From positions 2,300,114-2,364,113 of the forward strand of contig NZ_LAIJ01000009.1 in NCBI RefSeq assembly GCF_001449115.1: a stretch of 64,000 bases of DNA. Reading direction: 5' to 3'. The notes under the pieces are model-generated. The model was not told the origin of the DNA. It worked only from the letters and a program-made list of their open reading frames with translations, and searched no databases. Source of the DNA: Occallatibacter gabretensis. Lineage in GTDB: Bacteria > Acidobacteriota > Terriglobia > Terriglobales > Acidobacteriaceae. The translations under genes and the position numbers were made by a program. Positions 36,102-45,042 of this stretch are shown piece after piece (within the stretch, counting starts at the first letter, position 1; the number at the start of each line of letters is the position of its first letter).

Positions 36102-36881
36102 CTATCGAACGACGCGGAAGATGCGTTCCCAGCGGGCGAATCCGGTTAGCTTTGCCGTAAGTTCTCTATCGTGTCCGAGTTTATCATCCGACGGCTGCTC
36201 GACATCTGTGGATGAGGGACGGCGAACGGAGAAGTAAATGAGCATGGGGCGAGCGATGATCGCGTCGCGCGGGACGAGGCCCCAGAAGCGCGAATCTTCG
36301 CTGTGATTGCGGTTGTCGCCGAGGACGAAGTACTGGCCGGGAGGGACGACGAGCTCACCGTTCTGGACGAGGGTGGGGAGCTTGTGCCACCAGTCGGGGC
36401 TGACGTTTGGGTCAGAGTAGACGGTTCCGGGAAAGACGTCGCGGGCAGGATTGTAGGAGGTGGGCTCGAAGGCGGCCCAGGGCTCGAAGATGCGAAGGCC
36501 GTTGACGGAGAGATGGCCGTCGTCGACGCGGATGTGATCTCCGGGGATGCCGGCGACGCGCTTAATGAGCAGCGGCGGGCGGGGATGGTGGAAGACGACG
36601 ATATCGCCGCGCTGGACTTCGCGGTAGGGAAGGAGGGTGCGGGAGAGCGCGTCGGATGGGGCGAGAATCTGCTTGTTGACGAGCAGAAAATCGCCGATGA
36701 GGAGGGTTCGCTCCATGCTTTCCGAGGGGATGAGGTAGGGCTGGAGCAGGAAGGTGAGGAGAAATAGTCCGACGACAAGAGTGCGGAGTAGCAGAGCGAA
36801 CGCGTCAGACGGCGTGGGCAGAAGGAGGCGATGCGCGTGGGGCAGTGGAGGCTGAGTCCGGATGGAAGCGGGCGCGCTCAT
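36102..36881 (-). CDS. lepB: Signal peptidase I (second copy)
   Basis: A 259-residue paralogue of the neighbouring LepB. One TM helix spans about 33-51. Catalytic S55 lies in LIPSESM and K107 in LIKRVAGIPGDH; box E is GDNRNHSEDSRFWGLVP. All catalytic motifs are intact. Its start overlaps the stop of rnc by 4 bp (ATGA), so it is translationally coupled. Having two adjacent copies suggests differing substrate preferences, not tested here. Confidence 0.93.
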   Translation of the reverse strand: MSAPASIRTQPPLPHAHRLLLPTPSDAFALLLRTLVVGLFLLTFLLQPYLIPSESMERTLLIGDFLLVNKQILAPSDALSRTLLPYREVQRGDIVVFHHPRPPLLIKRVAGIPGDHIRVDDGHLSVNGLRIFEPWAAFEPTSYNPARDVFPGTVYSDPNVSPDWWHKLPTLVQNGELVVPPGQYFVLGDNRNHSEDSRFWGLVPRDAIIARPMLIYFSVRRPSSTDVEQPSDDKLGHDRELTAKLTGFARWERIFRVVR

Positions 36882-37726
36882 TCGGCGGCTGCCTCCTCTG
36901 GCGTGTCGAGTGGCGGGGTGTCGAGCGCTGCGCTGATTTTTGTGCCGGTGAGATGAGCTAGGGCGCGGCGGGCGGCATCCTGCTCGGCGTTCTTCTTGGT
37001 ACTGCCGAGGCCCCGGGCGAGGGGTTTTCCGGGTCCAACGGGGTCAGGATTGGCATTGCCGTTTTCGGATGCGGAAGGCTTTAAGCGGACTTCGACGAGG
37101 AAGCGCTTCCTGTGGTCGGGGCCGGACTCGCTTTTGACGCGGTAGACGGGTGTGCCGGAGCGGGTGGACTGAAGATGCTCCTGCAGGGCGGATTTGTAGT
37201 TGCCGAGCGCTGCACCGGAACGCATTTCGCGGGCGAGCTGATCGGCGGCTTCTCCGAGGACGTGCCTGTGGACGAAGGCGCGGACGGGGTCGAGATCGCC
37301 GTTCGGGCCGCCGTCAAGAAAGAGCGCGCCGAGAACGGCTTCCATGGCGTTCGAGAGGACTGTGGTTTTGCGGCGAAGGCCGCTGCGGTCCTCGCCTTTG
37401 CTCAGGCGGAGGTGACGCCCGAGGTCGATTGCACCGGCGACGAGAGCCATGTTCTGGCGGCTGACGAGCTGGGCCCGCATGCGGGTGAGCTCGCCTTCGG
37501 TCCAGTCAGGATGCAGAAGGAAAAGGGCTTCTGCGACGACGAGGCCGAGGACGGCGTCTCCGAGGAATTCGAGGCGCTCGTTGTCGCCGGACGGGGCTTC
37601 CGCGCTGCCGTTGGAGCTGGTTTTGCCGTGGGCGAGGGATCGGTGCGTGAGTGCGCGCACCAAGAGCTCAGGCTGGGCAAATGTGTGTCCCAGCGCGGCT
37701 TCCAGTTCGCTCACAAGTGCTTCCAT
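36878..37726 (-). CDS. rnc: Ribonuclease III
   Basis: A 282-residue dsRNA endonuclease. The signature NERLEFLGDAVL (49-60) carries the metal-binding Glu/Asp residues, and the second acidic pair lies in TVLSNAMEAVLGALFLDGG. A C-terminal double-stranded-RNA-binding domain ends with KKNAEQDAARRALAHL. It is longer than E. coli RNase III (226), mainly through a Ser/Gly insert before the signature, an Asn/Pro-rich insert in the dsRBD, and a C-terminal tail. It is first in the rnc-lepB-lepB transcription unit. Confidence 0.92.
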   Translation of the reverse strand: MEALVSELEAALGHTFAQPELLVRALTHRSLAHGKTSSNGSAEAPSGDNERLEFLGDAVLGLVVAEALFLLHPDWTEGELTRMRAQLVSRQNMALVAGAIDLGRHLRLSKGEDRSGLRRKTTVLSNAMEAVLGALFLDGGPNGDLDPVRAFVHRHVLGEAADQLAREMRSGAALGNYKSALQEHLQSTRSGTPVYRVKSESGPDHRKRFLVEVRLKPSASENGNANPDPVGPGKPLARGLGSTKKNAEQDAARRALAHLTGTKISAALDTPPLDTPEEAAAE

Positions 37727-37823
37727 CGCTGATCCCCCAGCGAAAGCCAGTTTACATTCTTTGACGTTGAGGGGAGCGGGTTTGGTTTATGGGAAGCGTA
37801 CTACTTCTTCATTGTCTGAGGCC

Positions 37824-37860
37824 TTGACCTTCTACATATCGCCATGTATATATGTAGAAG
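37824..37860 (+). promoter_or_regulatory. padR promoter with palindromic operator
   Basis: TTGACC (37824-37829), a 17-bp spacer and TATATA (37847-37852) form a good sigma-70 promoter. A perfect palindrome, CTTCTACATAT (37829-37839) and ATATGTAGAAG (37850-37860), covers the spacer and -10 box. PadR proteins typically bind such AT-rich palindromes with ATGT/ACAT half-sites, so autorepression is likely. Confidence 0.82.
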
Positions 37861-37868
37861 TGACAGGT

Positions 37869-38219
37869 ATGAAGAAGCCAGCTCAGCTCGATCTCCCGCA
37901 AGGCACTCTCGACCTCCTGATTCTGCGCGTCGTCGCACTGGGCCCTATTCACGGATACGCAATCGCGCAGAGAATTCAGCAGATGTCGCAAGAGGCGCTC
38001 CAGGTTCAGCAAGGGTCGCTTTACCCCGCCTTGCATCGTCTCGAATACAAGAAGTTTCTTGCAGCGGACTGGAAGCCGTCGGATACCGGGCGCGAAGCAA
38101 AGTTCTATCGCCTGACGCACAAAGGGAAGCTCCAGCTTGAAAACGAGACTGCCAGCTGGACTCGGCTTACTGAAGTCGTCGGGCTGATTCTTCAAGGTCC
38201 GCAGGGAGAAACATCATGA
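37869..38219 (+). CDS. PadR-family transcriptional regulator
   Basis: A 116-residue winged-helix repressor. The DNA-binding domain spans about 8-85 (QGTLDLLILRVVALGPIHGY, IQQMSQEALQVQQGSLYPAL, REAKFYRLTHKGK), followed by a short C-terminal helix for dimerisation. The ATG at 37869 gives the standard PadR N-terminus. It overlaps the ADOP permease gene by 4 bp (ATGA). This pairing is very common in Acidobacteria, where PadR is presumed to control the permease. The operator over its own promoter supports autoregulation of the pair. Confidence 0.93.
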   Translation: MKKPAQLDLPQGTLDLLILRVVALGPIHGYAIAQRIQQMSQEALQVQQGSLYPALHRLEYKKFLAADWKPSDTGREAKFYRLTHKGKLQLENETASWTRLTEVVGLILQGPQGETS

Positions 38220-40885
38220 ACTGGTTTCAGCGGCTTTTCACAGGCAAGCGAATGGAAGAGAAACTCGACTCCGAGCTTCGGTTTCACCTTGAGCAGCAGG
38301 TTGCCGAAAAGGTGCACGCCGGCATGACCGAGGATGAAGCTCGCCGCACCACTCGCCTGGAGTTCGGCGGATTGGAGCAGATCAAGGAAGATTGCCGTGA
38401 AAGCCGTGGCACGTTGGGGGTTGCTTCCGTCCTGCAGGATCTCCGCTTTGCCTTGCGCCAGTTGAGCAACTCGCCCGGCTTCGCCATCACCGCCATAGTT
38501 ACGCTTTCATTGGGTATCGGCGCATCTTCAGCCATCTTCAACGTGATTGATGCGGTGCTGTTGCAGCCACTGCCTTACGCCGATCAGGACCGCCTTGTCT
38601 CTCCGGTGATGATCGGGCGCACCGGAGATACATTGCCCTCGTCCTATCTCAGCTACCTCGACGAGCGCGCGCAACAGCGCAGCTTCGATGCGCTGGCCGG
38701 CTATTCCATGTTCGGCAGAGTCAACCTTGAAGGGCCCAGTGGCCCGGTAGCGCTTAGCGCCGTCAAGAGCACCGACAATCTTTTCGATGTGTTTGGAGTC
38801 AAGCCGCTCCTCGGACGCACCTATTTGCCGGGGGAAGACCAGCCCGGCAAAGATAACGTTGTCGTGCTCAGCAATGAGGTTTGGAAAAGCAGTTTTGCCG
38901 GACAAACCGATGTCGTCGGCAAGGATGTGCAACTTGATGGAACGCCGTACACCGTAATCGGAGTCATGCCCGCAGGGTTCCGCTTTCCGCTTGAAGCGCA
39001 CGAGGCTGTCTACACGCCACTGCACTTGAATCCGTCCTGGGCCAAGGCACGCGGCATGCACTGGATGCAGACCGTAGGCCGCCTGAAGCCGGGCGTAACC
39101 AATGAACAGGCGCGCACCGATCTGAACCGCGTGATGACCAATCTCGCGCGTGCGTATCCTGAACAGGAGACGGGCCACACCGTTGCGCGGCTGTTGCCGT
39201 TGGACGTGGCGGTGAACAGTCTTGACCGGTTTGGAAAGCGAACGCTTGCCGGCCCGCTGGGCACGTTGGCCCTGGCTGTGCTCGCGCTGCTGGCCATTGC
39301 TTGCGTCAACGTTGCCGGACTGTTGATGGCGCGCGGAGTCAAGCGCGAGCGGGAGATGGCGCTGCGCTCTGCAGTGGGCGCCAGCCGCGGGCGTCTCATG
39401 CGGCAACTGGTCAACGAGAGTCTCGTGCTCTGTTTCGCGGGATTGCTGGGCGGCATATTGGTCGGCTGGACGGTCCTCAAAGCGATGAATGTCTTTCTGG
39501 TGAACGCCATGTCGCGTGGCGGCGACATTCACCTCAACTTCGCTGTGGTTGCTGTTGCGGCAGCACTTTCGCTGCTTGCCAGTATGCTGGCCTCGCTCTT
39601 CCCGGCCATTCGACTCTCTGGCGCCGATCCGAATCGCGCGCTGCGCGCCGGCAGCGCAGGCGCAGGCACGGGGCGCAGCCAGCACCGGCTTCGGTCCGCG
39701 TTCGTCATCACGCAGGTAGCGCTCTCGCTCGTTTTGCTGGTCATTTCCGGGCTCCTGCTCAAGAACCTGCAAGGCCTGCTCCACACCAATCTCGGTATCG
39801 ACGCGGGCAAAATTCTAACCACCCGCCTCGACCTTTCCAAAGGCCATTACACTGGACGCGATCCCATCGCCAGCTTCTACAACCCGCTTCTGGAAAAGAT
39901 TGTTCACTTGCCAGGAGTGCAGGGCGCGGGCGTCATCGATATGCTGCCCGTTCGGAGTTGGGGCGATGGTTATGGCATCCACATCACCGGGCAGCCGCCC
40001 TACCCACCGAATGTGGATATGGGCGCGGAAACGCGATATGTCTCCGCAGGATATTTCGATGCGATGGGCATTCAGCTCACGCGTGGGCGCCTGCTGTCGC
40101 CCTCGCTCGACAAGTCCGAAAATGCGGCTGGAACGATGGTCGTCAATCAGGCCTTTCAGCAGAAGTTCTTTCCCGCGGGCGCCGATCCGGTTGGCGCGCA
40201 TATCGACGATGACCCCAAGCCGGAGTTGAAGAGCGGCATTGTGGGCGTCGTCAGCAACGTCCGGCAGGCCCTGCGCGAGCCGCAAATGGCGGAGATGGAT
40301 TGGCTCATGGACGAGATCACGCCTAAGGACCGGATGCAATCCCTGAACAGCATGGCATTGATCGTCCGTTCCAATGGCGACCTCAATGCGCTGGTGCCTG
40401 CGCTCCGCAATGCAGTTCATGAGATCGATCCGACCGTTCCGTTCAAGACGCCGGAAACCATGAACGATGTGGTCAGCGACAGCCTCACGCTTGACCGGCT
40501 TGAAGGATGGCTCTTCGGTATCTTCGCGGCCCTTGCCCTGCTGCTGGCCGTCGTCGGGCTCTACGGGCTGGTCAATCATGAAGTCGAACTCCGTATCCGC
40601 GAGATAGGCATACGCATGGCTCTTGGCTCAACCCGCACGCAGGTTACAAAGCTGCTTCTGGGCAAGGTGGCGCTGCTTATGCTTTCGGGCCTTGCCATTG
40701 GATGGGCGCTCACGCTTGCCCTCAGAAAGGTGTTATCGGCGGTCGTCGAAATGCATGCCAGCCACGACTTTCTGCTGCTGGCAGGCGTAACGGCCGGCTT
40801 GGCCCTTGTTGGCATCCTGGCCAGCCTCATCCCCGCGCGCCGCGCCGCCTCCGTCGAGCCCGTTCAAGCCCTGCGAACCGAATAA
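38216..40885 (+). CDS. ADOP-type MacB/FtsX permease
   Basis: An 889-residue 'acidobacterial duplicated orphan permease'. An N-terminal cytosolic segment (about 1-70, RLFTGKRMEEKLDSELRFHL) is followed by two MacB-like halves: TM near 90-115, a periplasmic PCD domain, an FtsX block with KREREMALRSAVGASRGRL, then a second PCD and an FtsX block with REIGIRMALGSTRTQV. It ends with VEPVQALRTE. No ATPase is encoded next to it. Substrate unknown. It is co-transcribed with padR through a 4-bp overlap. Confidence 0.9.
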   Translation: MNWFQRLFTGKRMEEKLDSELRFHLEQQVAEKVHAGMTEDEARRTTRLEFGGLEQIKEDCRESRGTLGVASVLQDLRFALRQLSNSPGFAITAIVTLSLGIGASSAIFNVIDAVLLQPLPYADQDRLVSPVMIGRTGDTLPSSYLSYLDERAQQRSFDALAGYSMFGRVNLEGPSGPVALSAVKSTDNLFDVFGVKPLLGRTYLPGEDQPGKDNVVVLSNEVWKSSFAGQTDVVGKDVQLDGTPYTVIGVMPAGFRFPLEAHEAVYTPLHLNPSWAKARGMHWMQTVGRLKPGVTNEQARTDLNRVMTNLARAYPEQETGHTVARLLPLDVAVNSLDRFGKRTLAGPLGTLALAVLALLAIACVNVAGLLMARGVKREREMALRSAVGASRGRLMRQLVNESLVLCFAGLLGGILVGWTVLKAMNVFLVNAMSRGGDIHLNFAVVAVAAALSLLASMLASLFPAIRLSGADPNRALRAGSAGAGTGRSQHRLRSAFVITQVALSLVLLVISGLLLKNLQGLLHTNLGIDAGKILTTRLDLSKGHYTGRDPIASFYNPLLEKIVHLPGVQGAGVIDMLPVRSWGDGYGIHITGQPPYPPNVDMGAETRYVSAGYFDAMGIQLTRGRLLSPSLDKSENAAGTMVVNQAFQQKFFPAGADPVGAHIDDDPKPELKSGIVGVVSNVRQALREPQMAEMDWLMDEITPKDRMQSLNSMALIVRSNGDLNALVPALRNAVHEIDPTVPFKTPETMNDVVSDSLTLDRLEGWLFGIFAALALLLAVVGLYGLVNHEVELRIREIGIRMALGSTRTQVTKLLLGKVALLMLSGLAIGWALTLALRKVLSAVVEMHASHDFLLLAGVTAGLALVGILASLIPARRAASVEPVQALRTE

Positions 40886-40945
40886 GGCAGGGTCGACACG
40901 GAGGTTGGTGGATAGCAAGCGGGAAGGCTTTTTCCCTGCGCCAGG

Positions 40946-42724
40946 TTACTGCGGTTTGGTGGCTGGCGGTTTGGACGTGGGCGCGGCCTTTGGGTCTGCT
41001 TTGGGGTCTGGGTCGTCGGTGTCGTCGTCCTCGCAGGAGTGACCTTTGATGGGAGCGTAGGCGGTTTTGACTCCGCGCTCGGCGGCTACGCGGGTGTCCT
41101 GTTCGCCGTCGCGGGTTTCGAGGGCTTCCTTGTACTCGGCTACGGCTTCGTCGCGTTTGCAGGAGAGATCGAGCATGCGGGCCAGGTAGATGTGCGACCA
41201 GGCGAGCAGGCGAGGATCTTTGCTGCCATCAATCGTTGTCTTGAAACGGCCTGCGGCTTCTTCCGGATTTTTGTTGATGAGGGCGACACGTGCGAGGACG
41301 AAGTTAGCGCGGGCGGAGTCGGCTGCGGCCTGGAGGCTGTCCGCATTCCGATCGGAGAGGAATGGGCGCGCCAGAGATGCGGCTCCGGCGGGATCACCGG
41401 CCTGCAGTTTGGCTTCGGCCAGGTCCAGGCCTTCGAGCTTGCGTGGCTTGGGGCGGCTGAGGACGTCGGCGTCCGCTTCGGTATCGAACTGGATGCGCTT
41501 GGCGCGGCTCACCTGCTGGTCGACATCCATGGAGTAGACCATTTCACCCATGGTGTCACGCAGGCCGGCTGGGTCTTTCTCAAACTGGATGAGCGAGTCG
41601 TAAAAATACTGCGTGAGCACGAAACCCTGGGTCATGTCATGACGGACGGCGGTGAGGCGGACGGACTCCTGCTTGACCTCTACCTGGTGGCGTTCGCCTT
41701 CGTACTTTGGCAACTCGGAGCGGTCGACGCCTGCGGGAATTTTGTAATCGGCGACGCCGGTATCCATGGTGCGGGCTTCGATGGCCTTGATGAGGCACTC
41801 GATGGTCAGTGCGACGGTGTCAGAGCGATAGCGGAACTCGAGCGGCGCGTCACGGATGACTTTAAGAATGGGCTGGGAGCGCTCCATCGCGTTGGTGCGC
41901 GAGTAGAGCAGCGGGTCAATCATGTAATGCAGGTAGGTGTGGCGGACATCGTTCATGCGAATCTTGCCGTTGACGGCCGAGGTGACCACAACATAATCGG
42001 GACCGTAAATGCGCGCGTTGACGGTGCGCGGCGAGAGCATGGGCTCCATGACGACGACGAAGCGGCGGCCATCGTAGGTGGATGCCGGCATCTTGAGATA
42101 GAGGTTGGTGCCGACGATCATCTGTGAGAGTGGATCGTGGATGGTGTTGATTTCGTCATCGTAGGAGCGGTGCAGAGTGAGCCAGATTCCATGCAGATCG
42201 ACGGCGGCTGAGAAATCCCTGAGGAGCGGCACGAATTCCGCGACCTGCGTGGCATCGGGCGGCATCTCAGTGAGCTCGACGGTGGTTTCAAGCTCGGGGG
42301 GCGGGCTGAGATAGAGTGCCAGCGAGATGTACTGCGAGATGTCGCGCTCTGAACCGGTCATGCGGTGCTGGGCGATGTAGAGGCAGGCGGCGTCGCGCTT
42401 CTTGCGGGCGTCTTCGCTGATGGCGAGCGCGCCGTTGATCTCGTCGCGGACCTTCTTGCGGACGGGAGAGCTTTCTTCGAGACCTTCATCGTAGCCGCAG
42501 GCGTTGAGCGCGGAGGCCATGACGAAGACCGGCTCAGAGCTGATGAGCGAGACGGTGGGGCCTGCAGGATCGACGAGCGAGGGAGCCTTTTCACGCTGGA
42601 GCGGGGGCCCGGAAGACGAGCTTTGCTGAGAGCTGGATGATTGCGCGTGCGAGAAAACGGGAACGGCAATGAGCGAGAGAGCGAAGGCGAGCGCAGCGGA
42701 GAGCGAAGACGGACTAGAAAGCAT
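40946..42724 (-). CDS. Exported hypothetical protein with C-terminal TPR-like repeats
   Basis: A 592-residue protein with a signal peptide (about 1-27, ending SHAQ), a Ser/Gln-rich linker, and a long middle domain I do not recognise. That domain contains LLYSRTNAMERSQP and DPLSQMIVGTNLYLKMPAS and resembles DUFs seen in Acidobacteria. From about residue 450 there are TPR-like helices (DLAEAKLQAGDPAGAASLAR, SHIYLARMLDLSCKRDEAVA). The tail (from about 560) is acidic, then Pro/Lys-rich. AGGGAT precedes the ATG at 42724; an upstream frame extension lacks a signal peptide. A long antisense frame here is a GC-rich shadow. Confidence 0.72.
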   Translation of the reverse strand: MLSSPSSLSAALAFALSLIAVPVFSHAQSSSSQQSSSSGPPLQREKAPSLVDPAGPTVSLISSEPVFVMASALNACGYDEGLEESSPVRKKVRDEINGALAISEDARKKRDAACLYIAQHRMTGSERDISQYISLALYLSPPPELETTVELTEMPPDATQVAEFVPLLRDFSAAVDLHGIWLTLHRSYDDEINTIHDPLSQMIVGTNLYLKMPASTYDGRRFVVVMEPMLSPRTVNARIYGPDYVVVTSAVNGKIRMNDVRHTYLHYMIDPLLYSRTNAMERSQPILKVIRDAPLEFRYRSDTVALTIECLIKAIEARTMDTGVADYKIPAGVDRSELPKYEGERHQVEVKQESVRLTAVRHDMTQGFVLTQYFYDSLIQFEKDPAGLRDTMGEMVYSMDVDQQVSRAKRIQFDTEADADVLSRPKPRKLEGLDLAEAKLQAGDPAGAASLARPFLSDRNADSLQAAADSARANFVLARVALINKNPEEAAGRFKTTIDGSKDPRLLAWSHIYLARMLDLSCKRDEAVAEYKEALETRDGEQDTRVAAERGVKTAYAPIKGHSCEDDDTDDPDPKADPKAAPTSKPPATKPQ

Positions 42725-42824
42725 GAATGATCCCTGCCTGAAGTGTATATTTAGACGCTCCAAGGGGGTCAAGCGGGAGGATTCTGGCGTAGGACTGCAT
42801 CGACTTGTGGGGGGATTCATCCGG

Positions 42825-43226
42825 TCAGTTGTCTTCCAGGGGCTGAATCCACCTTCGGAACCAGGCTGCCAGTTCGGCTTCGGCCATGCTTCCATCTGCC
42901 ACGCACAGCATGGTTGTTACACCTTCCGCATCGCCTGCAGTCAGCTCATAGCCATTCTTGAGCAGGAAGGTTTCCGCGACCACCCATGCTGTGCGCTTGT
43001 TGCCATCGAAGAAAGGGTGATTGCGCGCTATTCCGACGGCGTAAGACGCGGCAAGATCCGCTATGTCCGGCTCGCCGTAGATTGCAAGGTTTTGGGGGCG
43101 TGCCAGCGCAGACAGTAGCAGCGATGTCTCACGGACCCCTGCCAGGCCGCCGTGCTCGGCAATTTGCTCATCGTGCATAGCAAAGACCGAATTTTCCGCA
43201 ATCCAGCGCCAGGTCGGAGCGGTCAT
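42825..43226 (-). CDS. doc: Doc-family toxin (death on curing)
   Basis: A 133-residue Fic/Doc protein with HPFFDGNKRTA, the Doc version of the Fic motif; the His is the catalytic base candidate. Doc proteins phosphorylate EF-Tu and halt translation. The start overlaps the stop of the upstream antitoxin gene by 4 bp, so the pair is coupled. Its partner is AbrB-like rather than the Phd fold of phage P1. Confidence 0.9.
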   Translation of the reverse strand: MTAPTWRWIAENSVFAMHDEQIAEHGGLAGVRETSLLLSALARPQNLAIYGEPDIADLAASYAVGIARNHPFFDGNKRTAWVVAETFLLKNGYELTAGDAEGVTTMLCVADGSMAEAELAAWFRRWIQPLEDN

Positions 43227-43447
43227 TTTGCCAGTTCCCGCAAGAGATTGCGCCGCTTGCGCATTACTTTGCGGGCCAGCGCCATGTCTTCTTCAAATTC
43301 CGCGTCGTAGGGGGTAATGCGATAGCCGTCCGGCGCTTCGGTCAGAAAGATAGTGTCGCCCTTGGCTACCTTAAGCCTGGACAGCACTTCCTTCGGGAAG
43401 ACGACTCCGGTGGAACTGCCAATTGTGGTCAATTTCAGCTTCTGCAT
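43223..43447 (-). CDS. AbrB/MazE-type antitoxin
   Basis: A 74-residue SpoVT/AbrB swapped-hairpin protein: KLTTIGSSTGVVFPKEVLSRL is the DNA-binding beta-barrel segment and GDTIFLTEAPDGYRIT its second half. The C-terminal helical tail (FEEDMALARKVMRKRRNLLR) is the likely toxin-binding part. It neutralises the adjacent Doc toxin and probably represses the operon through the palindrome at 43468. Confidence 0.88.
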   Translation of the reverse strand: MQKLKLTTIGSSTGVVFPKEVLSRLKVAKGDTIFLTEAPDGYRITPYDAEFEEDMALARKVMRKRRNLLRELAK

Positions 43448-43467
43448 AGCTCCCTCTCAATGCCGAA

Positions 43468-43487
43468 ATTATAACATTGATTATAAT
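43468..43487 (-). promoter_or_regulatory. Toxin-antitoxin promoter/operator palindrome
   Basis: ATTATAA and TTATAAT (7 bp each) flank a 6-bp centre. On the minus strand the palindrome supplies a TATAAT -10 box about 20 bp before the antitoxin ATG, and GAGGGAG lies between. It is positioned as an autoregulatory AbrB-type site. No good -35 box is visible. Confidence 0.72.
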
Positions 43488-43529
43488 GGAAGCTTAGCTG
43501 CGCACTGAATCTATGGGTAGCTTTTCCGC

Positions 43530-44210
43530 TTATCCGCGGACGGAGACGCCTGAGAAGGAAAGCACGGCGAGGCCGCGGACGGGTTGGCCGAAGAAGCGGG
43601 CGGGCTCGAACTTGCTGACCAGCAGGAGGTTCTGCACGGCGGCGCGGGTCTGGGAATCGTTGGGGCCGGAGACGATGCGGAAGTCGTAGACGGAGCCCTG
43701 TCCGTTGACATAGGCTTCCACGACCACCGGGCCGGAGAGCGCGGCAATGTCGTTGTTTCCTGAACCACCGATTGAGTAAAGCAGGCGCGGTGCGGTGGAG
43801 TTGCCGAGCGGCTCGTCACCCGCCTGCGCCATGGGCGGATTGCTGACGATGCCGACCATGACGGCCACTGTGCCGAGCAGCAGCACAGCGGAGGCGAAGC
43901 CCGCTGATGCCTGCAACAGGAATGGTCCAACTGTGTTCTTCCAGGTGAGCGAGAGCCATTGGAAGCGGCTCTGACGGCTGCGCGCGCGCTCCTGGCTGAC
44001 GGCTACGCGGATGCGGAGCAGGAGATCGTCCGGTTCCTGCATGGAGCCGAGCGCCGAGAGCGAAGACTGGAGGTTGCGCAGTGAGGTCCACTCTGCGCTG
44101 CAGTGGAGGCACTGATCCAGATGAGAGGAGATGCGCTGCATCTCGACGCCGGTGAGACGGCCGTCGAGATACTCGGAAAACTTTGCCTGCATGGCAGAGC
44201 AGCCGTTCAT
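43530..44210 (-). CDS. Zinc-finger anti-sigma factor with TonB-like C-terminus
   Basis: A 226-residue protein. The N-terminal zf-HC2 motif (HLDQCLHC, preceded by an acidic EYLDG helix) binds the sigma factor encoded upstream. One TM helix spans about 105-128. The periplasmic C-terminal part (GPVVVEAYVNGQGSVYDFRI, FEPARFFGQPVRG) has the energy-transducer TonB C-terminal fold seen in many acidobacterial anti-sigma-like proteins. It overlaps the sigma gene by 4 bp. Signal and targets unknown. Confidence 0.82.
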   Translation of the reverse strand: MNGCSAMQAKFSEYLDGRLTGVEMQRISSHLDQCLHCSAEWTSLRNLQSSLSALGSMQEPDDLLLRIRVAVSQERARSRQSRFQWLSLTWKNTVGPFLLQASAGFASAVLLLGTVAVMVGIVSNPPMAQAGDEPLGNSTAPRLLYSIGGSGNNDIAALSGPVVVEAYVNGQGSVYDFRIVSGPNDSQTRAAVQNLLLVSKFEPARFFGQPVRGLAVLSFSGVSVRG

Positions 44211-44926
44211 TGCGCCTCCTCTCGTAGATTCAACTGAAAGCTTGCGGCGTGGGTTGGAACATTAGACCGGGTCAGGATCTGCTTGAGACAAGCGCGTCCG
44301 CGGACCAGCCGGGATTTGACGGTGCCGAGGTTCACTCCCTGCATCTCGGCTACTTCCTCGTACACAAAGCCTTCAATGTCGCGAAGGATGAGCGTGGTGC
44401 GATACGGCTCGGGAACCTGGGCCAGCGCGGCTTCTACGCGGGCGCGAGTTTCTGCGTGCAGGACAGCGTCAAAGGGCGACTCCGCCGGGTCGACGAGCAT
44501 TTCTTTCAACCGGATGGGCGCGGAGGAGTCGCTTTCGTAAATCTCCTGCTCGATGGGTACTTCCTGCTGCTTGTGCCGCATCCACCAGCGGCGCTGGTTG
44601 GAGGCTTCACGCAGGGCAATGCGGTAGATCCAGGTGCGGAGCGACGATTCACCGTGAAAATTGGAGACTCCACGGAAGACCTTGACGAAGACTTCCTGCG
44701 CGAGATCGGCAGCATCCGCGCGATCCTGCACGGTGCGCGCCAGCAGCGAATAGATGGGCTGGTGGTAACGCGAAATGAGCCACGCAAAGGCCTCGTCCGA
44801 GCCGGCTTGCAGCTCAGCTACGAGAGCTGCTTCATCAGAATGGAGCGCCAATGCGCTGGCCAGATTGCCCATGGTGAGGTCCGTCTGCAAATCCAGTTTC
44901 CTCCACATTACTACAGCAATCTGCAT
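44207..44926 (-). CDS. ECF-type RNA polymerase sigma factor
   Basis: A 239-residue sigma-70 family member of the RpoE/ECF group. Region 2: ISRYHQPIYSLLARTV, DLAQEVFVKVFRG, SSLRTWIYRIALREA. Region 4: LAQVPEPYRTTLILRDIEGF and GVNLGTVKSRLVRGR. A longer 50-residue linker (PIEQEIYESDSS and onward) joins the two. Three in-frame ATGs exist (44926, 44908, 44872); the middle one overlaps its own RBS-like GGAGG, so the first or last may be used. It is coupled by ATGA overlap to an anti-sigma gene. Confidence 0.85.
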   Translation of the reverse strand: MQIAVVMWRKLDLQTDLTMGNLASALALHSDEAALVAELQAGSDEAFAWLISRYHQPIYSLLARTVQDRADAADLAQEVFVKVFRGVSNFHGESSLRTWIYRIALREASNQRRWWMRHKQQEVPIEQEIYESDSSAPIRLKEMLVDPAESPFDAVLHAETRARVEAALAQVPEPYRTTLILRDIEGFVYEEVAEMQGVNLGTVKSRLVRGRACLKQILTRSNVPTHAASFQLNLREEAQ

Positions 44927-45042
44927 GTTCTGCAGGAATCAGTTTGTGCTCTATGGCACATTTTTTTAACTTCCTGATTCCTTAGACACCGCAGCGGAGG
45001 AAAGTGTTCCTGAGGGTTTGACGACGGACCGGGCGCAAGGTT

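Noticed and set aside
41039..42127. 362-residue plus-strand frame
   Set aside because: It lies wholly antisense to the exported TPR-like gene, has no domain or RBS, and reads as a GC-rich codon shadow.
44249..44977. 242-residue plus-strand frame
   Set aside because: Antisense to the ECF sigma factor, which has clear regions 2 and 4.
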